A DNA stretch of 64,000 bases. Source: Pseudomonas cannabina (lineage in GTDB: Bacteria; Pseudomonadota; Gammaproteobacteria; Pseudomonadales; Pseudomonadaceae). The notes below the pieces were generated by a model. It was not told where the DNA came from, did no database searches, and saw nothing but the letters and a program-made list of their open reading frames with translations. Both the position numbers and the translations under genes were made by a program. Below, piece after piece: positions 53,307 through 63,786 of this stretch. The stretch lies in the NCBI RefSeq assembly GCF_900100365.1, contig NZ_FNKU01000001.1, positions 1,736,001 to 1,800,000 of the forward strand, read 5' to 3'. The first letter of the stretch is position 1. Each line of letters begins with the position of its first letter.

Positions 53307-54576
53307 GAACCGTCCTCGCAAACACCGGTTGGCCGGTACTGAGCACTTGCTCAATGATATCCGCCGCCCTGGCCACGCCCCCGGCACCATGCAGTTCGCT
53401 TGCCAGGCGCAGCAACGGCTCTCGCGACTGGGCGAGCACACGCTGCAAATGGCTGCGGATTTTCGGCGCCCGCGCGCGTCGGCCGAGTTGCAGGCCTGCA
53501 CCACGGTAGCTGACCCGCGCCGCCACGCCCGGCTGATCGAAAGCAATAGGCATTACCAGCATCGGCGTGTTCGCGGAGATGGCGTCCATCACTGTATTCA
53601 GGCCGCCATGGGTGATCACCGCGTCGGCATGCTGCAACACCCATTGCTGGGGCGCGAAATCGGTGACCCAGGTTGCGCCGAGGCGCAGCAGTTGCTGTTC
53701 CTGAGCGGCATCAAGACCGCCGCAATGCGCGATCAGCAACTGCGCATCCAGGGCACGGCAGGCCATCGCCATTTGCTTGAACATACCCAGGCGTGCGCCT
53801 TGCAAAGTGCCCAGGCTGGCGAAAACGAAGGGTCGGTCCGGGTCGATGCTCCAATCCCCTGGTGTGTTGACCGGCGGCGCCCGCAGCGGCCCTACCGTGT
53901 GAAAGTGGGCTGGCCGGTGCTCGCGTGGGAAGTCAAAGCCGTCGAGGGTCTGGCTGATCTGTGCGAACGGCGAAAGGTACTGGTGAAAGCCGTCGCGCGG
54001 CCTGACCGCCAGGCGCCGCGACGCATCATGCAACACAGTACGCAGCGGGCACATCAACCAGTCATAGACCTTGCAGCTGACGTCATACATGCGTTGGCTG
54101 CGCGGGTCGGTGCCGTAGGCAAAGGGCATCACCGGAAGTGGCAATCGTGGCTCGCGATTGACCGGCAGCGCGCAGGCCACGGACACGAACGGTAATTTCA
54201 GCGCTTCGGCGACCAGCCCGCCCGCAGCCTCCATCTGATCGCAGAGCAACGCATCGACCGCCTCGTGGGCCAGCGCAGCCGGCAGTTCGTTGCAGAACAT
54301 TGCTGCGCTGCGACTGAGGTCCTTGATGACCCGGCGCAGGCCCAGCGGGTTGGTCGGCGCGGCGGCACGACGCAACACGGCGTCAAGACTTCCGGGCGGG
54401 TGAGTGTTGGCACCCAACGGGTAAAAACCGATACGCGGGTCACTCAGCCACTGGCGCGCATCCGCCTGATGAAAGAAGGTGACGCGGTGACCTCGCTCGA
54501 TCAACGCCACGGCTAACGCCTGAAACGCCTGAAAATGACTGTAGAAAGCAGGCGTGACGACGCCGAAATGGCTCAT
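53296..54576 (-). CDS. crtX: CrtX, zeaxanthin glucosyltransferase
   Basis: 426 residues, GT1-type transferase adding sugar to zeaxanthin. N-terminal acceptor domain [15 protein letters not shown], and the C-terminal UDP-sugar region ends in [20 protein letters not shown]. Overlaps crtY by 11 bases and idi by 4, so it is coupled to both. Its presence predicts a glycosylated end product. Confidence 0.92.
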   Translation of the reverse strand: MSHFGVVTPAFYSHFQAFQALAVALIERGHRVTFFHQADARQWLSDPRIGFYPLGANTHPPGSLDAVLRRAAAPTNPLGLRRVIKDLSRSAAMFCNELPAALAHEAVDALLCDQMEAAGGLVAEALKLPFVSVACALPVNREPRLPLPVMPFAYGTDPRSQRMYDVSCKVYDWLMCPLRTVLHDASRRLAVRPRDGFHQYLSPFAQISQTLDGFDFPREHRPAHFHTVGPLRAPPVNTPGDWSIDPDRPFVFASLGTLQGARLGMFKQMAMACRALDAQLLIAHCGGLDAAQEQQLLRLGATWVTDFAPQQWVLQHADAVITHGGLNTVMDAISANTPMLVMPIAFDQPGVAARVSYRGAGLQLGRRARAPKIRSHLQRVLAQSREPLLRLASELHGAGGVARAADIIEQVLSTGQPVFARTVHEL

Positions 54577-55628
54577 GGCGGTGAACCATTGATCGCAAGC
54601 GGGAGGCTGAGCCGCGCCTTGCGCAGCGCCGCAAGGTCTGCGGATGCCGTGCAGAAGCAGGCGATGCGCAGTTGGCGAATTATTATTTCAAAATGTTCGA
54701 TCACTGCACTGCTGGACAGCATCGCTTCGTTGAGCACACCTGCGGCTTGCCCCACCAGATCGGCGCCAAGGCGAATGGCTTTGGCCGCATCAACGCCATT
54801 GCGAATGCCGCCCGACGCGATCAGCGTGATATCGGGCAGAGCTTTGCGCACATTGATCAGGCTGGTGGCGGTGGCAATGCCCCAGTCAGCGAAGGCCATC
54901 GCCACCTCACGGTCGGCAGCACTGGTGGCCCGCCCGGCTTCGACCGCTGCCCAACTGGTGCCGCCCTTGCCAGCCACATCAATGACCCGGACGCCGACAC
55001 CAGCGAGTAACGACGCCACCTCGGCAGACAGCCCTGCCCCAACCTCCTTGACGATCACCGGCACGCCGACGCTCTCGACGGTACGGGCAATCGTGTTCAG
55101 TACACCCTGCCATTGCCGGTCGCCTTCAGCCTGCACGGCTTCTTGCAATGGGTTGAGGTGGATGATCAGCGCATCGGCCTGTAGCGCATCGACGGCGCGC
55201 CTCGCCAGATCCAGGCCGTCAGCTTCCAGCAATTGCGCAGCGCCGATATTGCTCAGCAAGGGCACGCCCGGTGCCAGACGCCGCAACTCGCGCGTCAGGC
55301 CCTGATCATTCGGGCTGCGCAAGCCCACACGCTGCGAACCGACGCCCATGGCCATCCCCAGTTCCTGCGCCGCGATGGCCAGATTGCGGTTGATCACTGT
55401 CGAGCGCTCGGCGCCGCCGGTCATCGAACTGATCAGCAGTGGCGCACGCAATGGCATGTGCAGCAAGGCGCTGCGCAAGTCGATGTCATCCAGGTTCAGT
55501 TCAGGCAACGCACAGTGCTCGAACTGCACGGCATCCAGTCCTGTCACTGCGCCCGAACCTGCGCCGCGCTGTTCGAGGACGATGTCCAGATGATCATCCT
55601 TGCGTCGACCAAGGTCGCTGTTATCCAT
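54573..55628 (-). CDS. idi: Type II isopentenyl-diphosphate isomerase
   Basis: 351 residues; FMN-dependent isomerase balancing IPP and DMAPP. Motifs: [12 protein letters not shown] at the start, [17 protein letters not shown] near 66, [11 protein letters not shown] and [17 protein letters not shown] in the TIM barrel. First gene of the idi-X-Y-I-B operon, increasing precursor for carotenoids. Divergent from crtE across 157 bases. Confidence 0.92.
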   Translation of the reverse strand: MDNSDLGRRKDDHLDIVLEQRGAGSGAVTGLDAVQFEHCALPELNLDDIDLRSALLHMPLRAPLLISSMTGGAERSTVINRNLAIAAQELGMAMGVGSQRVGLRSPNDQGLTRELRRLAPGVPLLSNIGAAQLLEADGLDLARRAVDALQADALIIHLNPLQEAVQAEGDRQWQGVLNTIARTVESVGVPVIVKEVGAGLSAEVASLLAGVGVRVIDVAGKGGTSWAAVEAGRATSAADREVAMAFADWGIATATSLINVRKALPDITLIASGGIRNGVDAAKAIRLGADLVGQAAGVLNEAMLSSSAVIEHFEIIIRQLRIACFCTASADLAALRKARLSLPLAINGSPP

Positions 55629-55785
55629 TTCTGCTCCGTAATCCTCTGGATCATTTCTCCACAGGTGTGGTCTCTAGTCACTTGAGGCACTCAAGAACGG
55701 AGGTCGTTCCGTTGGTTTGCTGCGCAAGGATTGAACCTGAGACAAGACAGCCGAGCTGTCGAGCCCAAACAGCCAAGGTATGCAA
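55629..55785. promoter_or_regulatory. Divergent idi / crtE promoter region
   Basis: 157 bases between two divergent crt genes. It must carry both starts, so a single regulator here could set pigment output. No clear operator or -35/-10 is evident by eye. Confidence 0.5.
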
Positions 55786-56693
55786 ATGACTAATGTGGAA
55801 CTGGACGCCCCCCTCGACAGTGGCCTGGCAGAGCATCTGGCAAGTGTGCGTGAGCAGATCGAGAAACGCCTGAATGACTTGCTGCCGGCGGGCGGCAACG
55901 AACGTGACCTGGTGGCCATTGCCATGCGCGAGGGCACCTTGGCACCGGGCAAACGGGTGCGCCCGATGCTGCTGATGCTGGCGGCCGATGGTCTGGGGCA
56001 TGACAGCAGTGCGGCCCTGGAGCTGGGTTGCGCGGTGGAAATGATCCACGCGGCGTCGCTGGTACTCGACGATATGCCCTGCATGGATGACGCCCGTCTG
56101 CGACGAGGGCTGCCTACCGTGCACCTTAAATTCGGTCAGGATGTTGCGATCCTCGCCGCGGTTGCCCTGTTGAGTCGGGCGTTTGGTGTCGTCGCCGGCA
56201 TCAGCGAGGTGCCGCCTGCGGTGCGCACGCAATTGGTCGGTGTGCTGGCCAACGCTGTCGGTATGCAAGGCCTGGTGCGTGGTCAGTTTCAGGACCTGCA
56301 CGACGGCCTGCACAGCCGCGATGCCGAGCAGATCGCCACGACCAATCGGCTCAAGACCGGCGTGCTGTTCAGCGCGATCATGGACATGGCGTCGCTGGTG
56401 AGCGGTGCCGACGAAGGCACGCGTGCCGGTTTGCAGGATTTCGCCACCGAACTGGGTCAGGCCTTCCAGCTGTATGACGATTTGCAGGACAAATCCGCCG
56501 ACAATGCGAAGGATCAAGGCAAGGACGAGGGAAAATCAACGTTCGTGGCGCTGTATGGCGAGCAGAAAGTCACCGAGCAGTTGCGCGCACACCTGAAAAA
56601 AGCCGATGGGCACCTCATGCGGCTTACGGCAGTGAACAGATTATCGGCGGTTACCTGCGGCTGATCTTCCAGAAGGCCGCAACAGTGCGTTGA
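55786..56693 (+). CDS. crtE: CrtE, geranylgeranyl diphosphate synthase, with 3' frameshift
   Basis: Polyprenyl synthase with both aspartate motifs: LDDMPCMDDARLRRG near 93 and YDDLQDKSAD near 233. AAGG lies 7 bases before ATG 55786. The frame ends at 56664 with an unrelated tail (LTAVNRLSAVTCG). Another frame continues HAAYGSEQIIGGYLRLIFQK to a stop at 56691, as expected for the family. One base appears lost near 56611-56620. All catalytic parts precede the shift, so the enzyme may still work. Divergent from idi, whereas Pantoea clusters have crtE at the head of the same operon. Confidence 0.88.
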
Positions 56694-56712
56694 GCCGATG
56701 CACAGTTGATGC

Positions 56713-57768
56713 TCATACGCCGACCATCAGCCGGTTGCGCCCCTGTTTCTTGCCCAGATAAAGCAGCGCATCTGCACGGCTGAGGGCAATCTCGAAACTC
56801 TCTTCGCGCTGAATGGCAACCATCGACAGCGTCGCCGTGACTTTCATGACCTGCGCCCGGCTCCAGCCTGATTCGTTGCCAATGCGGGTCCAGATCCGGT
56901 CGGCCACCCGTTGTGCATCTTCCTGCGTGGTATCGGGCATCAGCACCAGAAACTCCTCGCCACCCCAGCGTGCCGCCATATCGCTGCTGCGCACGCTGCT
57001 GACAATGATGTCTGCCACACGCTGCAGCACTACATCGCCGGTATCGTGGCCGTGCTGGTCATTGATCAGTTTGAAATGATCGATATCCAGCAGGATGAGC
57101 GATGCCGACAGCCCCTGGCGCCGCGCCTGCAACTGCCGCACCCGATCCAGAACCCTGCGCCGGGTGAACAGGTTGGTCAGGCTGTCACGATTGGCCAGAT
57201 GAAACAGGCTGAGCTGGATAGACGACGTGAACCGCACGGAAAGCGCAGTGGCGTAGATCGCCAGCGTGGTCGCGGTGAACACGTTGATGACCCCGAACAC
57301 ATCCAGCATCGTGCTGCTCAGGCCGGAGTTGTGGCCCATGTGCCGGCGGAAAGCGAAGCAGGCCACCACCGCCAGCAGGATCGCCACGCTGAACACAACA
57401 CGCTTGATCGTTACCAGCTGGAAGGTGAACGCGATGATCGGGATGACGCAGAACATATAAAAACTGAAATTGCTTTCCCAGCCCAGCACGCAGGTGGCCA
57501 GTACCGCATGGGCGATGATTTCCAGGCTCATCAGTTGCCCGGTCTGCCGGTAACGCTCTCCTCTGATCAGGTAGATGCAGTTGATGTAAATCAGGGTGCT
57601 GACGATGTTGGCCAGCCACAGAATTTCGACATGCAGGGCGAGAAACACCAGCAGAAATACACAATGAATGCCGAGGGCGACGTAAACGATAGGCGTGATG
57701 TGTTTCCAGAACTGGGCGGCCGTGTCCTTGTAAAGCTGGGATCGGTCTTCTGCCAGGAGGGTCATCAT
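56713..57768 (-). CDS. Membrane-bound diguanylate cyclase (GGDEF)
   Basis: 351 residues from ATG 57768 (a second ATG follows); longer starts to 57861 are not supported. About six transmembrane helices occupy residues 20-185. The GGDEF domain has WGGEEFLVLMP near 270, with the inhibitory-site pattern RSSD five residues before it, so product inhibition is likely. Makes cyclic di-GMP. Convergent with crtE. Confidence 0.9.
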   Translation of the reverse strand: MMTLLAEDRSQLYKDTAAQFWKHITPIVYVALGIHCVFLLVFLALHVEILWLANIVSTLIYINCIYLIRGERYRQTGQLMSLEIIAHAVLATCVLGWESNFSFYMFCVIPIIAFTFQLVTIKRVVFSVAILLAVVACFAFRRHMGHNSGLSSTMLDVFGVINVFTATTLAIYATALSVRFTSSIQLSLFHLANRDSLTNLFTRRRVLDRVRQLQARRQGLSASLILLDIDHFKLINDQHGHDTGDVVLQRVADIIVSSVRSSDMAARWGGEEFLVLMPDTTQEDAQRVADRIWTRIGNESGWSRAQVMKVTATLSMVAIQREESFEIALSRADALLYLGKKQGRNRLMVGV

Positions 57769-57993
57769 CACGTTTTCTCGAAAGTGCGGGCTGGGTATGA
57801 CCATGAACACAGGACTGAATTCATCGACTGTATCGGCAAAACACCATAATGCTTGACACATTGTCTAACAATTTAACAAACCGTTATGTATCTGTCGTTT
57901 ATGTGTCAACCCGACACGAGGCTGCTTTAATGCGCAGTGATCACCGGCCCGTGCATTTACGTGCGGCCTGTACGACTCAGAGGATGCATGCCG

Positions 57994-58881
57994 ATGGAAC
58001 GTCTCACCGCGAAAGACTTTGCCCCTGAACTGCTTGAGCTCTACGACTATTACGCCCATGGCAAGATCAACCGGCGTGAATTCCTCGACCGTGCCGCGCT
58101 GTTCACCCTGGGCGGGCTGACCGCCAGCGCGTTGCTTGCTTCGTTGAGCCCCAACTATGCACTGGCCACCCAGATCGAGTTTACCGATCCGGATATCATC
58201 GCCGAGTATGTGAATTACCCGTCCCCCAAGGGCCCTGGTCAGGTGCGCGGTTATCTGGTGCGCCCGGCGAAAGCCACCGGCAAGGTGGCTGCTGTGGTTG
58301 TCGCGCACGAGAATCGCGGCTTGAACCCGTACATCGAAGACGTGGCCCGGCGCGTGGCGAAAGCCGGGTTCATCGCGCTGGCACCCGACGGTCTTTCATC
58401 GGTCGGTGGCTATCCGGGCAATGACGACAAGGGCCGCGAGCTTCAGCAGAAGGTCGACCCGGAAAAACTCATGAACGACTTCTTCGCGGCCGTCGAGTGG
58501 CTGATGAAGCATGACGCAACCACCGGCAAGGTAGGGATCACCGGCTTCTGCTATGGCGGCGGCGTGGCTAACGCTGCGGCCGTTGCGTACCCCGAGCTGG
58601 GCGCGGCGGTCTCGTTCTACGGGCGTCAGCCTGACGCCAAAGACGTGGCGAAGATCAAGGCTCCGGTGATGATTCACTACGGCGAACTGGACACCCGCAT
58701 CAATGAAGGCTGGCCTGCGTACGAGAAGGCATTGAAAGCAGCGGGTACGACCTACGAAACCTATATCTATCCGGGCGCCAACCACGGCTTCCACAACGAC
58801 TCGACCCCGCGTTACGACGAAGCCGCCGCCAAACTGGCCTGGGAGCGCACAATGGGGTGGTTCAACAAGTATCTGGTGTGA
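57994..58881 (+). CDS. Exported dienelactone hydrolase family protein
   Basis: 295 residues. Twin-arginine signal [17 protein letters not shown] near residue 25, with probable cleavage after NYALA. The alpha/beta hydrolase triad is visible: C in GFCYGGG near 180, D in GELDTRIN near 230, H in NHGFHND near 262. AGAGGA suits ATG 57994 best; ATG 57988 is an alternative. It probably hydrolyses a lactone or ester in the periplasm. Confidence 0.86.
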   Translation: MERLTAKDFAPELLELYDYYAHGKINRREFLDRAALFTLGGLTASALLASLSPNYALATQIEFTDPDIIAEYVNYPSPKGPGQVRGYLVRPAKATGKVAAVVVAHENRGLNPYIEDVARRVAKAGFIALAPDGLSSVGGYPGNDDKGRELQQKVDPEKLMNDFFAAVEWLMKHDATTGKVGITGFCYGGGVANAAAVAYPELGAAVSFYGRQPDAKDVAKIKAPVMIHYGELDTRINEGWPAYEKALKAAGTTYETYIYPGANHGFHNDSTPRYDEAAAKLAWERTMGWFNKYLV

Positions 58882-59192
58882 GGGTTGATTTTGAAGGATG
58901 AGTGCTGATTAGTGAATTTCTTGCAAAAAGGCATTCATTTTTCCCTACCTTATCGGCCAAGGTGGTTAACGCTAACATCGCCCGTGATGTCGGTTCGATC
59001 CGGATTGTCAGGCCACAGGCTGATCGACCATCACTCAAGCGTCCGCCTTGAACTATCGGTACGCCGTCGCTCCGCTCATCCACATTGACCACATGCTCGG
59101 CTATTCGGATCCAGTGCACTGGCGGAGCATTTTCACCCCTGACAACCGGCAAACTGGCGCATGTGATTTCAAATCAAAAGAAGGAACTTGCC
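58882..59192. other. Gene-free stretch
   Basis: About 310 bases with no supported gene or clear hairpin. It should hold the promoter of the exported cupin/CMD pair. Confidence 0.5.
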
Positions 59193-59693
59193 ATGCTCAA
59201 GCACATGATAAAAGTGGCGCTCTGCGCAGCAGCACTGACTGCCGGAGTCGCATGTGCTGCAGGCGATGCGCCCATTGATCCGGGAGCGAAGCAGCACATC
59301 ACACGAGTGGGCAGTCAGGCATCCATCGCGGGGCCGGCCGCTTATTTCACCGGTCAGGTGCGAATCGACATGGTCTGGCCCGCTGATGGTGGATTGAACA
59401 CATCCGGGGCGCTGGTGACTTTCGAGCCAGGCGCACGCTCAGCGTGGCATACCCACCCCGCCGGGCAGCGGCTCGTGGTGTACTCCGGGGTCGGCCTGAC
59501 TCAGGAGTGGGGCAAGCCTGTTCAGGAAATCCGCCCGGGAGATGTCGTGTATTGCCCTCCTGGCGTCAAACACTGGCACGGCGCAGCGCCCAAAACAGCG
59601 ATGACTCATCTGGCGGTCACGGCGACGCAGGCTGACGGAGCCAACGTCAACTGGATGGAGAAAGTCAGTGATGATCAATACAGCGGGCGCTAA
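59193..59693 (+). CDS. Exported cupin-domain protein
   Basis: 166 residues. Signal peptide MLKHMIKVALCAAALTAGVA with cleavage near CAAG. The cupin motifs WHTHPAGQR and PPGVKHWHGA carry the metal histidines. AAGGAA sits 7 bases before ATG 59193; a longer frame to 59085 would hide the signal. Paralogue of the cytosolic cupin at 34495. Overlaps the following CMD gene by 23 bases. Confidence 0.87.
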   Translation: MLKHMIKVALCAAALTAGVACAAGDAPIDPGAKQHITRVGSQASIAGPAAYFTGQVRIDMVWPADGGLNTSGALVTFEPGARSAWHTHPAGQRLVVYSGVGLTQEWGKPVQEIRPGDVVYCPPGVKHWHGAAPKTAMTHLAVTATQADGANVNWMEKVSDDQYSGR

Positions 59694-60450
59694 AAGCCCG
59701 ATTCTTGCCCCACTGCTCGCAGCCCTCCTCAGCCTGGGCTCGGTCCTCTATCTGCCCGCAGCCGCCGCACAGGAATCCACCGACATGAACAACGCGCACG
59801 TATCCTCCACGGCACTGACAGCGCAACAGCGAGCGATCGTACCGGTCGCTGCGCTTGCCGCCGAAGGCAACATTACCAGGCTCAACAGTGCGTTGGAGCA
59901 GGCGCTCGACGCCGGAGTAACGGTGAATGAAGCCAAAGAAATTCTGGTACAGGTTTACGCCTACGCAGGTTTTCCAAGAAGCCTTAACGCGCTTGCCGAG
60001 TTAATGAAAGTCACCGAGGCACGAAAGTCACGCGGTCTGCACGATGAGCCAGGCCGCGAGCCGAGCAAGCCTGCTCCGAAAGGTACCGAGTTGCTGAATG
60101 CCGGAACGGCAAATCAGACCAGGCTGGTGGGTGCCCCTGTAAAGGGCCCGCTGTTCGAGTTCGCGCCCGCAGTCGATGAATACCTGAAGACGCATCTTTT
60201 CGGCGATATCTTCGAACGCGATAACGTCACCTGGCAGGTCCGTGAGTTGGCCACCGTGTCGATGCTGTCTGCCATTCCAGGCGCAGAGGCACAGTTGCAA
60301 TCTCATATGCGCATCAGCATGAACGTGGGATTGACCGAAGGTCAATTGCGAGAACTTGCCCACACCTTGCACGAGCACGTCGACCCGCAGAACGCTGAAC
60401 GTGCAAACGAGGCACTCACTGCTGCGCTGAGCGCGAACGCCAAAGCGTAA
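59671..60450 (+). CDS. Exported carboxymuconolactone-decarboxylase family protein
   Basis: 259 residues with a signal peptide (ILAPLLAALLSLGSVLYLPA, cleaved near AAAQ). Two CMD repeats: EAKEILVQVYAYAGFPRSL near 90 and WQVRELATVSMLSAIPGAE near 190. There is no CxxC pair. It overlaps the cupin gene, a pairing seen in other proteobacteria, where the two small proteins probably act on the same compound in the periplasm. Start is ATG 59671; a GTG lies just before. Confidence 0.84.
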   Translation: MINTAGAKSPILAPLLAALLSLGSVLYLPAAAAQESTDMNNAHVSSTALTAQQRAIVPVAALAAEGNITRLNSALEQALDAGVTVNEAKEILVQVYAYAGFPRSLNALAELMKVTEARKSRGLHDEPGREPSKPAPKGTELLNAGTANQTRLVGAPVKGPLFEFAPAVDEYLKTHLFGDIFERDNVTWQVRELATVSMLSAIPGAEAQLQSHMRISMNVGLTEGQLRELAHTLHEHVDPQNAERANEALTAALSANAKA

Positions 60451-60584
60451 GGTGGCGGCTTGATCCGTTGAAAGGTGCGATGCGGTGCACTGACGTCGAG
60501 CACCGCATTCATTGGCGCGGGTGGCACGAGACGTGTTGAAAACACCTAACGTACCGATGCTCCGCCTGAACGCTCTGAGCCGTA

Positions 60585-63500
60585 TTACAGCGCCCTCACC
60601 CGTTCCAGCAGCACTTGCAACGGATGCTGCACGACCTTGCCATCCTGGCGTTTGACCTGACTGCGGCATGAGTAGCCGTCGGCGAGCAGTCGGCCTTCGT
60701 CGCCATGGCTCGCCACCAGCGGTTGCCAGGACTGGCTGTAGATGATGTCGCTGGTTTTCGCGTTTCGGGTCTCGTGCCCGTAGGTGCCTGACATACCGCA
60801 GCAGCCGCTGGCCAGCACTTCCAGTTTGAGGCCGGCGCGGGCGAAGGCTTTCTGCCAGAGGCCGACGCTGCCCGGCTCGTTGGTTTTTTCGGTGCAGTGC
60901 GGCAAGAAGTAATACGTTTCCTCCGCCACCGCGTCACGCTGCGCCTCAGGCGCGGTCGCCAGCCATTCCTGCGGCAGCAGGACGGTCGGCACGTTTTCCT
61001 CGCCCAGCGTCTTACTGTACTCCTGGCGATAAACCAGAGTCATGGCCGGGTCGAGCCCGATCAGCGGAATGCCGTGCCCGGCCAGCTTGCCCAGCGACTG
61101 GCTGTTGAAGCTGGCGGCTTTTTCAAACGCGGCCAGAAAGCCCTGCACCTGCAATGGTTTGCCATTGGGGGCAAACGGCGCGAGGTAGACCTGATAGCCC
61201 AGGCGCGAAATCAGTTCCAGCCAGTCTGCGGCCAGCGGCGTTTCGAAATAGCGGGTAAACGCGTCCTGCACCAGCACCACCGTGCGCTTGCGCTCCTGCC
61301 CGGTCAGCGCGGCCAACCGCTGTGGCGTGGCAATGCCCACATTCCAGCGCGCGCAGGCAGCACGAAAGTCCGTCAGGCTCAGCAACGGGCTGTCGACCAT
61401 TCCGGCCACGTGCTCAAGCAGGTAACGCACCGGTTTGGCGACCATGACCGCGTTGTACAACCTGGGAAAGCGCGCCAGATGCGGAATGCTGAATTCCAGC
61501 GAGCCGATCAGGTAATCCTTGAACGGACGCAGGTAGCGGCTGTGGTACAGCTCCAGAAAACGCGACCTGAACTCGGGCACGTTGACCTTGACCGGGCACT
61601 GCCCGGCGCAGGACTTGCAGGCCAGGCAACCGGCCATGGCGTCGTAGACTTCGTGAGAGAAATCCTTCTGCCCAGCCACTCTGGCCACGCTGTTGACGGT
61701 TCGCTCGGCCAGGCTTTTCAGCACATTGGCCGTGCGCGCCCTGGCGCTGGCGGTCAGCACATCGACATTCTGCTCGCCTTGCAGACGCAGCCATTCACGC
61801 ACCAGCGACGCCCGCCCCTTGGGAGAGTGAACACGGTCGCGGGTGGCTTTCCACGATGGGCACATGGCGTCGTCGCTGTCGTAGTTGTAACAGGCACCAT
61901 TGCCGTTGCAGTGCAGCGCACTGTCGTAACTCTTCCAGACCCGCTCGTCGATCGTGCGATCCAGATCGCCACGCAGCGTCACTTCATCCACCAGAGTCAG
62001 ACGCGCCTCGGGCACGCTCGCCGGTGTGGCGATCTTGCCGGGGTTGAGCTGGTTGAACGGGTCGCAGGCAGCCTTGAGCGCCTGCAAGGCCGGATACAGT
62101 TCGCCGAAATACTCGGGCACGTATTGCGAACGCAGGCCTTTGCCGTGCTCGCCCCACAGCAAGCCGCCATAGCGCTTGGTCAGCGCCGCGACGGCGTCGG
62201 AAATTGGCCGAATCAGCGCTGCCTGCGCCGGGTCTTTCATGTCCAGAATCGGTCGCACATGCAACACGCCCGCGTCCACGTGGCCGAACATGCCGTATTG
62301 CAGGCCGTAGCTGTCCAGCAGCGCACGGAACTCCTGAATATAGTCAGCGAGATTTTCCGGGGGGACTGCGGTGTCTTCCACAAATGGCTGCGGCCGCGCT
62401 TCGCCTTGTACGTTACCGAGCAACCCTACCGAGCGCTTGCGCATGGCGTAGACCCGATTCACCGCCGCGCTGCCGATTGCCAGCGTGTGACCCAGGCGCA
62501 CCACCGACGTGTCTGCCTGCAAGTGGCTGACGAAAGCATGCACGCGCTGCTCCACGTCGCTCAACTCATCGCTGCTGAACTCGATCAGGTTGATGCCCAG
62601 CGTCGGTGTCGCCGGGTCCTGCGGAAAGTACTCGGCCACGCCATGCCAGACGATGTCCTGCATCGCCAGCATCAGCACTTTGGAATCCACGGTTTCAATC
62701 GACAGCGGCTTGTGCGCCATTAAAGCCTTGGCGTCACGCAAGGCATCCATGAAGCCGGCGTAACGCACGTTGACCAGAATCGAGTGCTTGGGAATCGGCA
62801 GCACGTTGAGCCGGGCTTCGACAATAAAACCCAGCGAGCCTTCGGAGCCGCACAGCACGCTGTTCAGGTTGAAGCGCCCGTCTTCCTCGCGCAGGTGCGC
62901 CAGATCGTAACCGGTCAGGCAGCGATTCAGTGGCGGAAACACGTCCTTGATCAGCTGCGCCTGGGTGTCGGCAATCTGCTGTGCGCAGCGGTACACATCG
63001 CCAGCCCGATCAACACGCGCCTGCTCACTGGCCAGTTGCACCGGGCCCATCGCCTGGCTGTGGACGTAAGAGCCACCGAGCAACACGGTCGACAGTTCCA
63101 GCACATGGTCGCGGGTCTTGCCGTAGGTGCAACTGCCCTGCCCGCTGGCGTCGGTATTGATCATACCGCCGACCGTGGCGCGGTTGGAGGTTGATAACTC
63201 CGGCGCGAAAAACAGCCCGTGCGGCTTCAAGGCTGCGTTGAGCTGGTCCTTGACCACGCCAGTCTGCACCCGCACCCAACGCTCCTCGACGTTGATTTCA
63301 AGGATGTTATTCATGTGCCGCGACAGATCGACCACCACGCCATCGGTCAGCGACTGCCCGTTAGTGCCGGTGCCGCCACCACGTGGGGTCAGTACCACCT
63401 GTCGATGTTCGGGCCGCGCGGCCAGGCGAGCGACGATCGCTACATCATGGCTGTCCATTGGAAACACCGCCGCCTGCGGCAAGCGCTGATAGATGGAGTT

Positions 63501-63632
63501 GTCGGTGGCCATTACTGTGCGAGAGCTGTGATCCCTGGCGATTTCGCCGCGAAAGCCACCCTCGACCAGCGCATCGAGAAAACGATCGTAATGGCCGATC
63601 TGTTCGGAGGTCGGTTTCAGCAGCGCAATCAT
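60585..63632 (-). CDS. ydiJ: YdiJ-type FAD-linked oxidoreductase with Fe-S domains
   Basis: 1015 residues. An FAD-binding half has PRGGGTGTNGQSLTDG near 83 and a glycolate/lactate-oxidase-like C-cap. Then comes a ferredoxin-like region with CLACKSCAGQCPVK near 672, and a GlpC-like end with SGCCGMSGTYGHE near 955. Relatives oxidise D-2-hydroxyglutarate or D-lactate and pass electrons to the membrane chain. Divergent from the LysR gene at 63787, which probably regulates it. Confidence 0.88.
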   Translation of the reverse strand: MIALLKPTSEQIGHYDRFLDALVEGGFRGEIARDHSSRTVMATDNSIYQRLPQAAVFPMDSHDVAIVARLAARPEHRQVVLTPRGGGTGTNGQSLTDGVVVDLSRHMNNILEINVEERWVRVQTGVVKDQLNAALKPHGLFFAPELSTSNRATVGGMINTDASGQGSCTYGKTRDHVLELSTVLLGGSYVHSQAMGPVQLASEQARVDRAGDVYRCAQQIADTQAQLIKDVFPPLNRCLTGYDLAHLREEDGRFNLNSVLCGSEGSLGFIVEARLNVLPIPKHSILVNVRYAGFMDALRDAKALMAHKPLSIETVDSKVLMLAMQDIVWHGVAEYFPQDPATPTLGINLIEFSSDELSDVEQRVHAFVSHLQADTSVVRLGHTLAIGSAAVNRVYAMRKRSVGLLGNVQGEARPQPFVEDTAVPPENLADYIQEFRALLDSYGLQYGMFGHVDAGVLHVRPILDMKDPAQAALIRPISDAVAALTKRYGGLLWGEHGKGLRSQYVPEYFGELYPALQALKAACDPFNQLNPGKIATPASVPEARLTLVDEVTLRGDLDRTIDERVWKSYDSALHCNGNGACYNYDSDDAMCPSWKATRDRVHSPKGRASLVREWLRLQGEQNVDVLTASARARTANVLKSLAERTVNSVARVAGQKDFSHEVYDAMAGCLACKSCAGQCPVKVNVPEFRSRFLELYHSRYLRPFKDYLIGSLEFSIPHLARFPRLYNAVMVAKPVRYLLEHVAGMVDSPLLSLTDFRAACARWNVGIATPQRLAALTGQERKRTVVLVQDAFTRYFETPLAADWLELISRLGYQVYLAPFAPNGKPLQVQGFLAAFEKAASFNSQSLGKLAGHGIPLIGLDPAMTLVYRQEYSKTLGEENVPTVLLPQEWLATAPEAQRDAVAEETYYFLPHCTEKTNEPGSVGLWQKAFARAGLKLEVLASGCCGMSGTYGHETRNAKTSDIIYSQSWQPLVASHGDEGRLLADGYSCRSQVKRQDGKVVQHPLQVLLERVRAL

Positions 63633-63786
63633 GGTGGGTTTCCTGGTTGGCTAGGCGTTTTCTATGCAAAGCACGTATGCTTCGAAACGCTCGTATGCAG
63701 GGTGTTATCAAGGGTTACCGCGATTCTCCCGCCTGTCGTGCTTCAGCGCAAACGTAAAACATGCCGCTTTTCCATGAGTTTTATGA

